A stretch of 64,000 bases of DNA from Cryptomeria japonica (lineage: Eukaryota; Streptophyta; Pinopsida; Cupressales; Cupressaceae): assembly GCF_030272615.1 (NCBI RefSeq), contig NC_081413.1, positions 442,209,038-442,273,037 of the forward strand, read 5' to 3'. The first letter of the stretch is position 1, and the number at the start of each line of letters is the position of its first letter. The notes below the pieces were generated by a model that saw only the letters and a list, made by a program, of their open reading frames with translations, searched no databases and was not told the origin of the DNA. Below, in pieces: positions 55,380 to 64,000 of the stretch. A program made the translations under genes and the position numbers.

Positions 55380-58300
55380 AACAAAGACAAATCATGTTAC
55401 TATGCGGATGAGGAAGGTGTAACTGATTCTGATGATGAACCAACACAAGATTCAGCTAGTGGATCCGGTAGTGGTAAGGAATGGGTATTTTTGGCTATTA
55501 AGGAAGATACTTCGATGCCTGTTATTCAAAATGAGGAAAATAACCTTGCTCCTAAATTGAAGACAAGGATGAATGAGTGATAGAGAATGGTTGTTCACAT
55601 CATATGACTAGAGATAAAAGGAAGTTTTTATCTTTGCAAGAATTTGATGGTGGACTGGTTAGATTTGCATATGACAAAGCATGTATGATCAGAGGAAGAG
55701 GAACTATATCATTGGATGGTAAGCATCATATTGATCATTTTTATTATGTTGAAGGTTTAAGGCACAATATTTTGATTGTAGGATAGTTGGTGGATAAGGG
55801 ATTTCAATTACAGTTCAAGGATGGAAAATTCAAAATCATTAACAGATCTAGTTTGGAGATTGCAACCAGTACACAAACAAAAGGTAACATCTTTCATTTG
55901 AACTCCAGTGAGAAAACATGTATGATTGCACAAATTGATGAGAGTTGGCTATGGCATAAGAGGTTGTGTCATGTGGATTTTGATTGCATTGTAAAGATCA
56001 GTTCAACTAAGGCTGTTAGAGATATACCTAAGATTGTGAAGCCCTATAATCTAGTATGTAAGGAATGTCAATTGGGAAAGTAGGCCAGAACTTCTTTTAA
56101 TAATATTCAAGATAAATATAATGATGTTCTTGATCTTATTCATACTAATTTATGTGATCCTACTAGAATAAAGAGTTTTTAGGGTGATAGATATTTTATG
56201 CTAATCATTGATGACTATTCTAGAATGATGTGGGTTACTTTTCTAAGGGAGAAATCTGAAGCTATTGAAAAGTTTAAGATCCTTAAAGCTAAAGTTGAGA
56301 CACAGACAGGGTTGAAGATTAAATGCTTAAGTTCATATCAGGGTGGTGAATTCATATTTGGTGAATTTAATAGTTATTGCGAGAAGCATGGGATAAGGAG
56401 ACAGTTGTGTGCTCCCCAGACACCTCAACATAATGGTGTTGTGGAAAGAAAGAACAAAACTATCTTGGATGCACCTAGAACTATGATTATGGAAGCTAAT
56501 CTGCCTCATATCTATTGGAGAGAATCTATGAGCACGATGGTATCCACATTCAACATATTTCATATCAAAGGAGACAATGGTAATACACCTTATGAGTTAT
56601 GGTTTGGTCATACACCTTCCATTAAGTATTTATAAATATTTGGTAGTAAATGCTATCAAAAGAGATGATTCTATTGTAAAGTTTGATCCTCAATGTGATG
56701 AAGAGATATTTCTTGGTTATTCTAATGAAATCAAAGCATATAGATGTTATAACAAAAGATTGCAGATAATTATGGAGAGCACTATGTCAAGGTGGATGGG
56801 TTGTACAAAGGTAAAATAAGAATTTATGAGAGAGAACCAAAAGTGGAGATGGTCATAACTCAACTAGTAGCACTTGTACTAGAACAAAATGTTGAACCAG
56901 TTACTCCAACAGTATTAGAAAATTCAATAGTGACTAAACATTAGAGGAGGGAAATAGAAAGTCAGAAGACTCCTTGGTATGTAATGTTAAATCATTCAGA
57001 AGATCAGATCACTGGAGATAGGAATAAAGGAGTATTGATGAGGTATGTTTAATTTCTCAAGTTGAATCGGCATCATTTATTGAAGCTTGCAAAGATGAAT
57101 GTTGGATGAAAGCTATGGAAGAGGAACTAGATTAGATTGAAAAGAACAACACATGGAGTTTAGTTCCCTGGCCAAAAAAAAGAATGTTATTGTAACTAAA
57201 TGGGTTTTTAGGAACAAATTGAACGAGGATGGACAATTTGTGAGTAATAAGGCTAGATTGGTATGTAAAGGATATTCTCAGAAGGAAGGAATTGATTATG
57301 ATGAGACTTTTGCTCTGGTAGCTAGGATTGAAGGTATGAGATTATTTCTTGCTTATGTTGCCCATAAGAAATACAAGGTTTATTAGATGGATGTTAAATG
57401 TGCATTTTTCAATGGAGATCTTCAAGAGGAAGTTTACATTGAGTAACCTGATGGTTTTTCACTTTCAGATGATAAAAACATTATTTGCGGGTTAAGGAAA
57501 GTGCTATATGGATTGAAATAAGCCCCTAGAGCTTGGTATGCCAGATTGGACAAATATCTTTTGAAGCTTGGTTTCACTAAGGGTAAAACTGACAATAACT
57601 TATATTATAAGATCACTAAGGATGACATATTGATTGTTGAAGTATTTGTTGACGATATCATTTTTGGAGGTGAGGATAAATTATGTATGGAATTCTCTAA
57701 AAATATAAAGAATGAATTTGAGATGTCTATGATTGGGGAGATGAAATTTTTCTTAGGTTTGTAGATTACTCAGATTGATAAAGGTATTTTCATATGTCAA
57801 AGTAAGTATGCTAGAGAGTTCTTGAAGAAATGCGGTATGGAAAATTCTAAACTAGTTGGTACACCTATGGTTACAAGTGAGAAATTGATAAAGAAACATG
57901 TATCAGCTTCGTGTAATCCTACAAGGTACAAATCTATGACTAGAGGTTTGTTATATCTAACTCAGAGTAGACTGGATATAATGACTGTTGTTTGTATTGT
58001 ATCAAGATATCAAAGTAATCCTAGAGAGAATGATGAGTGTGCGGTGAAAAGGATTTTTCAGGTATTTGCAACAAACAACTGACTATGGTTTGTGATATCC
58101 TAGAGATGATGACTTTACACTATGTGCATATACAAATGTTGATTGGGCTGGAGATGTTGATGATCGGAAGAGCATCTGGTGGATCTTTCTTTCTTGGAAA
58201 GAAACTTGTTTCATGGATCAACAAGAAGCAATCATGTACTTCTTTATCTACTATTAAAGCTAAGTATGTTGATGTTGCTACTAACTATACACAAGTTTTA

Positions 58301-58600
58301 TGAATGAAGAAAATGTTGAAGGATATAAGGGTTGATTGCAATGAACCGGTAGTTATTCACTGTGATAACTTTATTGTTATTGATATATCAAAGAATTCGG
58401 TATTTCATTATAAGAATAAGCACATTTCTATCAAGTATAATTTTTTGAAGGAGAAGGTGGAAGGAAGTGAAGTCAGACTGGTTTATTTGAACACTAAAGA
58501 GAATATTGCAGATATCTTCACTAAACCTTTGCCTAAAGAATTATTTGAGTACTCCAGAGAAAGATTGGGAGTTTCTGCTCCTCCGATAGAGACTTGAGTG
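55380..58600 (+). pseudogene. Copia D pol (broken)
   Basis: The protease (55577-55786) has ENGCSHHMTRD, where DNG/DSG is expected. The pre-integrase WLWHKRLCHVDF is near 55950. Integrase (56090-56635) has TNLCDP with the first Asp changed to Asn, YQGGEF with Asp replaced by Tyr, and GVVERKNK. After a linker, RT (57080-57770) has [20 protein letters not shown] and FVDDIIFGG. RNase H (58150-58597) has CDNFIVIDIS and NTKENIADIFTKPLPKE. At least ten stops and several frameshifts. Catalytic changes in integrase independently show decay. Confidence 0.88.
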
Positions 58601-58659
58601 ATGCTAATTAGAATCAATCTAGTATGCATTTATCAGTGCTATCATTCATTCTAGGTTGT

Positions 58660-58963
58660 TGTGTTGATGCGACTACTCAGGGGGAGTAGTCAGCTATGTG
58701 GTTCAAAGGTTTTATGGTTTTTCTTTGATGTTTATGTCAAATTTCTGGCATTGATGTCAAAGGGGGAGAGATATATGTGAAAAATAGAGCTTTATAGTGA
58801 TATCATTTTCATGGGGAGTATGGTTTTTGGTTCAAAACTTCATTTTCATATCATCTTAGAGAGTTTGTTGGATGTCTTTCATTGGGGAAGACTTCTTTGG
58901 CATTTTCTTGGTAGTCAGATGTTTTTCACATCTAGTGTTGCCATCAATGCCAAAGGGGGAGAT
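58660..58963 (+). other. Multiplied polypurine tracts, copia D
   Basis: CAGGGGGAG near 58678, CAAAGGGGGAGAG near 58757, ATTGGGGAAGAC near 58880 and the functional-position CAAAGGGGGAGAT at 58951-58963 directly before the 3' LTR. Same layout as in copia B. Confidence 0.75.
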
Positions 58964-59077
58964 TGTTGGCAATTTGGAGGAATTGATTATATGTTGCATT
59001 GATGTTTTGTCATTGATGTCAACACTATCTTTTTGGTTGTGTACCGGCTTCCAGTAGAGTGGTTGGATTATGGTAAT
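58964..59077 (+). repeat. 3' LTR of copia D, cut by gypsy 3
   Basis: Begins TGTTGGCAATTTGGAGG and follows the 5' LTR up to GGATTATGGTAAT, where the gypsy 3 LTR begins. The remainder should lie beyond the right edge. Confidence 0.88.
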
Positions 59078-60404
59078 TGTAGACACCTAAAAATGTCTCA
59101 TTGATCATGTACTAATTATTCCTCTAATTAGTTAAATAATTTTTTAATTATTTAATTAAGTCAATTAATCTTATTCTTCTAAATTCATATTTCCTCATAA
59201 TCTTACTAATTATTTCTATTTCAATTTTATCACCATTTAATCATTTAAACCATTTTCTAATAATTAATTAAATATTTATTATTTAATTAATTCTGATTAA
59301 TTGTTATTTTTAATCCTCAATTTAAATAATCTTTATTATTTAAATAAATTCAATTTCAATTTCTATTTCTAATCAATTAATCATTAACCCTTTTTCTAAA
59401 TATTAATTAAATGTTAATTAGTTAATTAATTATGATTTTAATCATTTAATTTGAATAATATTTATTATTTAATTAAATTAAATTTCTAAATAATTAAATA
59501 GTTTCTCTAAATTATTTAATTAGCTAATTAATTCTTCAATTCCAAATCCCCAAATTCTAATTTCATTAATTCTAATAATTTCAATTAATTTTATTTAAAT
59601 AATCAATTAATTCTCTAAGATGAAATTCAAATTCTCCTAATTTCTTCTAATTTCAATTACATGGGCATGATTTCAAAAATTAAATTGAAAATCAAAGTCA
59701 AGCTCTAAATATAATCAAGTATCAAATTGAATTTAAAATAAATTCAATATTTGAATTAAAATCTCATGCAAAGATTAAATTGAAAATCAAAGTCAAAGTG
59801 CAAGCATATGCTAAATTAATTAATTCAATCAATTATCTCTTCAATCTCTATTTCTATCTTTTAGTTATCTTTTTCTAAATAAAGCTCTCAATCAACTTTC
59901 AATCAGTTAACTATTTCCTCCTCTTTATTTCCTCCAATCACCCTTTTTCATCCTCCAGTCATCTTTTTCTCAATCAGTTGGCTCAATTAATCTATTTTGT
60001 TCCACCTCTAAATCAATAGTTCAACTATCAATCAGCATGTTCACTCATCTGAGTTCCACCTCTTGATCAATTTGTTCCACCTTTCAATCAATCCTCTTCA
60101 AAAATCTATAAATTGAGCATTCAATTCCTCATAATGCCTCTGAATCATGAACTTTGAATATTTGTGTCATTTACAAATTGCCAGCGCAATATCTGACAGC
60201 CACCATACCACAAAGAAGAGAAGAGCAATGGAAGCTATATGCAGTCTTGGAATAGGGGGAATTGATTGATATATCTTATATTCCTATTTCTTGTTTAGCA
60301 TTATTCCATTGTTTGTTTGTTTGAATTCCAATTAGGAAAGAGATTCATGATTTCTCTCTTTCATTCCTATTTGATTTACATTTAATAAATTTTAGCATAC
60401 GACA
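59078..60404 (+). repeat. 5' LTR of gypsy 3
   Basis: 1327 bp from TGTAGACACCTAAAAATG to GCATACGACA. The first ~750 bp are extremely AT-rich with many AATTAATTAAAT runs. TATAAATT at 60107-60114. The end is set by the primer-like site that follows and by analogy with gypsy 4 (TTTACA before the same kind of site). A second copy is not in the window. Confidence 0.78.
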
Positions 60405-60426
60405 TTTTAGTGAACTCAACGTGAAC
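60405..60426 (+). other. Primer-like site, gypsy 3
   Basis: TTTTAGTGAACTCAACGTGA follows the LTR end. The same site in gypsy 4 (63545 onward) reads TTTTGGTGAACCCGACGTGA, so gypsy 3 has three transitions. Confidence 0.75.
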
Positions 60427-60527
60427 TAACAGCAATTTAACCTTCTTTTTCTTCTATGTGATTTTGCAGATCGTACAAATTTTTAAATTTTTTTGTAGGT
60501 TTGTATGGATTGCAGAATAAATTCTGA

Positions 60528-60660
60528 ATCACGCAATCACATTTTCATCATCAAACAATCACATAGACAAAATCATGCAATCGAATATACAGGGTCACAC
60601 ATTCATGCAGAACCCATCACACATTTGTTTAGATACTGTCACGCATTTGTCAGGGTTATC
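60528..60660 (+). repeat. 22-bp phased array a, gypsy 3 leader
   Basis: A core ATCA[CT][AG]CAAT/ATTT starts at 60528, 60550, 60572, 60594, 60616 and 60638, all exactly 22 bp apart. The bases between cores differ. Confidence 0.78.
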
Positions 60661-61060
60661 TCCATCTCTGTTTATTTGCTATTTCTTTTTTCCTGCTCTC
60701 TGTTCTGTTAAATTCTATATGAAATTGGGTAAACATGAATACAATTTACATTTATTGTATGCTTAATTATGACATTTTCTGGCACATAAGGTACAATTTA
60801 GAATTTCAAGTGCAAGGAGGACAAAGGAACAAAGAAGACAAGCCAAATGCTATCAACAAATCCTAAAGGCAAAAAAGAACATACAAGATCTAGAGGATCA
60901 ACTAGCCATCGACAGATACAACAACCTAGTTTTGTCGTATAGAGTAAAATATGATTAGCTTAACATAGAATGGATGATGAGAGATCTCTCTAGGGCATCA
61001 CAATCTATTTTGCAAGTTCCAGATCAGAATTAGCTTTCTTTTGTTTTGGTCTATCTATCT
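60661..61060 (+). other. Gypsy 3 leader between arrays
   Basis: Short purine-rich and AT-rich sequence. A frame around 60790-60960 reads SARRTKEQRRQAKCYQQIL and a basic helix, but there is no start or domain and I do not call a gene. Confidence 0.4.
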
Positions 61061-61200
61061 ATCACACAATCTCTCTGTTAGGATCACACAATCGCTCTAT
61101 CAGGATCATGCAATCGCTCTGTCAGAATTATGCAATCACTCTGTCAGGATCATGGAATTGATCATACTGTATCACATAATCGATCAGGTATCATTACACA
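61061..61200 (+). repeat. 22-bp phased array b, gypsy 3 leader
   Basis: Cores at 61061, 61083, 61105, 61127, 61149 and 61171 at 22 bp steps, with a last one near 61190. Here the spacer CGCTCTGTCAGG is also shared, so this array was expanded more recently than array a. Confidence 0.85.
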
Positions 61201-61309
61201 TTTGTGTTCTTCATAGTTCAGTTCTTTGTTTTCTATCGGTTTTATTGGGTCACTGATTATCTGTTTGCAGCATGTGGCAAATTTATAGACGATTAGATTA
61301 TTACTAAAT

Positions 61310-61515
61310 CATAAACACTCATGCTCTCACACTTCAGTTTTGGGCTTAAAATAAACAATGGTTAAAATGGACATGCATGTTATCACACTAAAGTTTTGGG
61401 CTTAAAATAAACAATGGTTAAAATTGACATGCCTGCATTCACATTTCAGTTTCGTGTTTTAAAATTGACACGCACATGCATATCTCACACCTAAATTTGG
61501 GTTTTAAAATGAATG
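61310..61515 (+). repeat. About 54-60 bp tandem repeat, gypsy 3
   Basis: Three to four copies of a unit with TTTTGGGCTTAAAATAAACA, ATGGTTAAAAT and GACATGC parts. The first two are nearly identical, the last two diverged and shortened. Confidence 0.82.
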
Positions 61516-61698
61516 TGAATCAGGTTGCTCAATAAAATAACTCACATTTCATTTTTATTAAGGGAAAGAACTTTTATTGTGTTTTGGGTGGACCTACTGT
61601 TGCATCAACTACCTTTCTATCTGCCTTCATGGTCTTGGGAGAAAGGGAGAAGGTGATAACAATGCCCATTTTTTTCATTTTAGTAGTGAGGGGTATCT

Positions 61699-61917
61699 TT
61701 AACTGGGGATTTCATCACCCCACATAGGTACTTCGAATTGGGATACGTTGGGGATATCATCTCTCTCAGCGTAGTCTCGAGCTGGTTTTTTGAGCCACTA
61801 TATAAATATATTGGTCAGGTGCCTAGAGTGTTGAGTGAATTCAATGTATGTGGGGGCCTTCCTTGCACCAATAAGCTCAACTAAAGTCTTAAGTGGCTTG
61901 CTCTGAGAATCCGTCAT
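61699..61917 (-). pseudogene. Small antisense coding fragment in gypsy 3
   Basis: The minus strand from the ATG at 61917 reads 73 codons with a single TAG: TDSQSKPLKTLVELIGARKA, TYIEFTQHSRHLTNIF, then WLKKPARDYAERDDIPNVSQ and FEVPMWGDEIPS. The composition is protein-like and the frame continues upstream as GPDP, but I recognise no family. It could be a remnant of another antisense gene, like the PMD gene of gypsy 1 and 2, or a captured fragment. Confidence 0.4.
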
Positions 61918-62337
61918 TGGATCGGGACCCCTCAAAATTTTACAATAAGAACCAACTTAGTAGCCCAAATCCTACATTAAATAATTCTAGGAGTGCAGAT
62001 CATACCCCATAGATACCCCTCATGTACCTTACATTATGAGACATAAATCCTTTTATGATAAGATCTTTGGATCTTCGAGGTAAGAGAGACTCGCATGCCC
62101 AAGAAGTGTGTTTCATGGAGTTGAGCTAGTGCTACCAAACTCTCTATCTGTCTGTCTTGTTTCAGTATTTTGCTGTGGGGACCTCATTGAAAGGTGTCCA
62201 CTTTCCAGCCTAAGATTGTATTATGTACTTTTATATGTATTGTTGTAATAGAGTAACTATATTGAGTCATTTTTTGGGCTATTCCAGGCCCTATCTTATG
62301 TATCTCTGAATTCTCAGAGTTGGTCAGAATATAGTTC
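61918..62337 (+). other. Gypsy 3 internal, nothing recognised
   Basis: No coding or repeat structure that I can support. The last five bases AGTTC (62333-62337) are the presumed left target duplication of gypsy 4. Confidence 0.45.
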
Positions 62338-63544
62338 TGTAGCGTCCTAAAATTGTGACACTTGCAATTTCGACTGCATTTCAGTCTTCACGATGGCGAC
62401 GCAACACGCAACCTGAATGGAGACCCTGAAACCTGATTATGACACTGAAAACTGCATTTTTCAAGTACCCTGGCCTGAACCTCCTTGCACCCTGCTGTCC
62501 CGGGAGGTGGGACCAGAGCGCCCAGCGCCCTGGTCCCTGGGTCCTATTTTGGGCCCGGTCTCTTTTGGACTTCGGGTCTTTATGTTTGCAATTTGGAAAT
62601 TATCTTTCCTGGTCGGCCTAAGGTCAGGAAAATCAGTCTATCAGCCCTAATTGACAAGTATATAAACTACATTTGCCTCTCCCATTTGAAGAAGAAGGAC
62701 ATATGTGTACAAGGCGTGGAAACTATACTCAAGCATTCAAGCATTCAAACATTCAAGAATTCCTTCTAAGTCTCCATTCAAGGCTAAGTGTTGCATTCAA
62801 GACAAGGATTCAACCATTGAAGAGGAGATCACATACTACATGCTACATACAACATACTACTACAACAAACATACAACATCTATACCTTCGCACATAAGGA
62901 TACAAACATCCTTACAACAAGGTATTAGTACTTGTTTTACAGTCATTTACATTTACAGCACTTGCTCATTTCTTGGTTAATTCCAAAACTGGGGTTTGAC
63001 CTAAAGGCAAACCCCTAATCCCTAACCCCCCAATCGTCTTCGCTTTTCTGTGTGTAGGTTGCAGGTACGCGGCTGGAATTGAAGATCTGGAATCCTTGTG
63101 CAGAGACGAACAGATCCCCCTTCGTTTCGCGGATTTTTCGGAGGACCGTGGTGCCGGGCGCCATCGTCCTGACAACTTTTGCTCAAATTTGCAAGACAGT
63201 GCCGTATCGACATTTTACTGCTAATTCCAGGTCCGTAGCTTCATCCTATATCCCTATCTCAGTTTATAAGCGAATCTTTGTCACTTTCTATGCATTCCTA
63301 GCTTAATTCTTCTATGCACATTCTTTACAAAAGAGGGTAGCCTTGCTTTCTTAACCCTTGAAACACATTTAGCATCCAATCTTGCATTGTGTGGGATTGG
63401 ATCTTGTGGGTTTCAACCCCTCTTTTGAATGTAAAGTCTCTCCCCTAAGTGAAAACCATCAACCCTAGTGAATCTCCCTTCTCTCTCCTCGGAGTTGGAA
63501 GAGGGGAGAGCAACTAGGGTTCGATCGTGATTTTCCGCTTTACA
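62338..63544 (+). repeat. 5' LTR of gypsy 4
   Basis: 1207 bp, from TGTAGCGTCC to CCGCTTTACA. TATATAAA at 62659-62666. The U3 has a GC-rich patch (62480-62560). The frames at 62417-62769 are inside this patch and TATA region and are not credible genes. A GC-rich block at 63141-63180 recurs in the leader. Confidence 0.82.
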
Positions 63545-63566
63545 TTTTGGTGAACCCGACGTGAAC
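63545..63566 (+). other. Primer-like site, gypsy 4
   Basis: TTTTGGTGAACCCGACGTGA directly after the LTR, the same kind of site as in gypsy 3. Confidence 0.8.
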
Positions 63567-64000
63567 ATCCTTTCTGATTATTCATAGTTAGATCTGAAAA
63601 TTGGATTCCTTGATTACATTTCCATGTTTGATCTTTTGCAAAATTTTAGAGGTTAATTGCATTAAAACCCTAAATTTTCTTTTTAAGTAATTAAACTTGT
63701 GAAGTGTTTAATTATTAATGCTTGTTTCAGATCTGCCCTTCTATTACAAATTATCAATTCATATTTGTGCTTTAATTTTGAAAATTAAGTGGTTAAGAGT
63801 CAAAACCCTAATTTTTGAAACCCTCTTGATTCAACCTTTGTCTGACAATTTGACCGATCAAAACATCTCCAAATCAGCTGTAACTTTGGATTCCGCAATA
63901 AAATCACAATATCTTTCATCCCTGAAAATTTGGAAAAAAGTTGCGAGGACCGTGGCACCGAGCGCCATCGTCCCCGACATTTTTTCCGAAATTTCGGGAG
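63567..64000 (+). other. Gypsy 4 leader start
   Basis: Non-coding AT-rich leader. From 63945 it contains a second copy of the GC-rich block of the LTR (GAGGACCGTGGCACCGAGCG; LTR copy GAGGACCGTGGTGCCGGGCG at 63141). Confidence 0.6.

Larger units (their letters stand above)
53123..59077 (+). mobile_element. Copia D, copy of the copia B family
   Basis: A + strand copia with complete 5' LTR (53123-54359), primer site, gag, pol, polypurine tracts and the first 114 bp of the 3' LTR (58964-59077), after which gypsy 3 is inserted. It lies in copia A gag. It shares all domains with copia B but lacks the LINE-like insertion and the RT deletion, so it serves as the reference for those events. Many stops. 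Confidence 0.93.
59078..62337 (+). mobile_element. Gypsy 3, 5' part
   Basis: LTR retrotransposon with LTR 59078-60404, a primer-like site, and 1.9 kb of internal leader, then cut by gypsy 4. No gag or pol is visible before the cut, so gypsy class is inferred from the TGTAGACACC start and the GTGAACTCAACGTGAAC site after the LTR. The LTR lies in the 3' LTR of copia D, and the right half of the element is outside. Confidence 0.75.
62338..64000 (+). mobile_element. Gypsy 4, 5' LTR and leader start
   Basis: LTR retrotransposon that enters at 62338 with TGTAGCGTCCTAAAATTG. The LTR is followed by a primer-like site and at least 455 bp of leader. It runs off the window, so neither gag-pol nor the 3' LTR can be seen. 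Gypsy class is inferred. Confidence 0.78.

Noticed and set aside
59078-59830. AT-rich block as an origin of replication or matrix attachment region
   Set aside because: It is within the U3 of the gypsy 3 LTR, and the gypsy 1 and 2 LTRs have similar TTAATTAA-rich starts; composition alone is not evidence.
62417-62897. Overlapping + strand frames in a GC-rich patch as a possible host gene
   Set aside because: They lie in U3 and around the TATA box of the gypsy 4 LTR, overlap in three frames and show no domain.

Overview
The window is plant nuclear DNA made almost entirely of nested, decayed LTR retrotransposons. I found no host gene, tRNA or rRNA. LTRs of 1.0-1.5 kb, initiator-Met-tRNA primer sites, Sirevirus-like polypurine repeats, a Tat-lineage Ty3/gypsy element with a second RNase H, and many old stops and frameshifts point to a large-genome seed plant, most likely a gymnosperm. 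The organism call is inference.

Layout. One ancient minus-strand Ty1/copia element (copia A) is the substrate of most of the window. Only three pieces of it remain: 9101-10141 (RT end and RNase H), 17584-19843 (zinc knuckle, protease, integrase, start of RT) and 52526-53122 (gag). Its two ends lie outside the window. Inserted into it are: copia B (+ strand, <1-9100, with a LINE-like insertion at 3494-5693); copia C (minus, 10142-17578, TSD TTCTT); a Ty3/gypsy complex (19844-52525); and copia D (+, from 53123). The gypsy complex is a pol-less element (gypsy 1, +, LTRs 20534-21534 and 51077-52525) that was split by a 19.4 kb minus-strand Tat-like element (gypsy 2, 27382-46823). Gypsy 2 in turn carries a solo LTR in its gag (40372-41432, TSD CATCT). 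At the right end, gypsy 3 (59078 onward) cuts the 3' LTR of copia D, and gypsy 4 (62338 onward) follows.

Most interesting content. (1) Both gypsy 1 and gypsy 2 carry three arrays of a short core, TAG[CT][AG]CAT, repeated at almost exactly 21 bp: two in the leader and one inside the intron of an antisense gene. (2) That antisense gene, near the 3' end of both elements, appears to have its own TATA box, a short first exon with a conserved donor, a 1.1-1.3 kb intron and a second exon encoding a plant-mobile-domain (PMD) protein with an acidic Gly-rich tail. (3) The leader of the unrelated gypsy 3 has a different core at a 22-bp period. (4) The LINE-like insertion has a second, unrelated 1.5 kb broken gene downstream of its RNase H.

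Every coding region has at least one stop or frameshift, so each is listed as a pseudogene. The best preserved is the gag-pol of copia C, which keeps one frame over about 3.7 kb with five in-frame stops.
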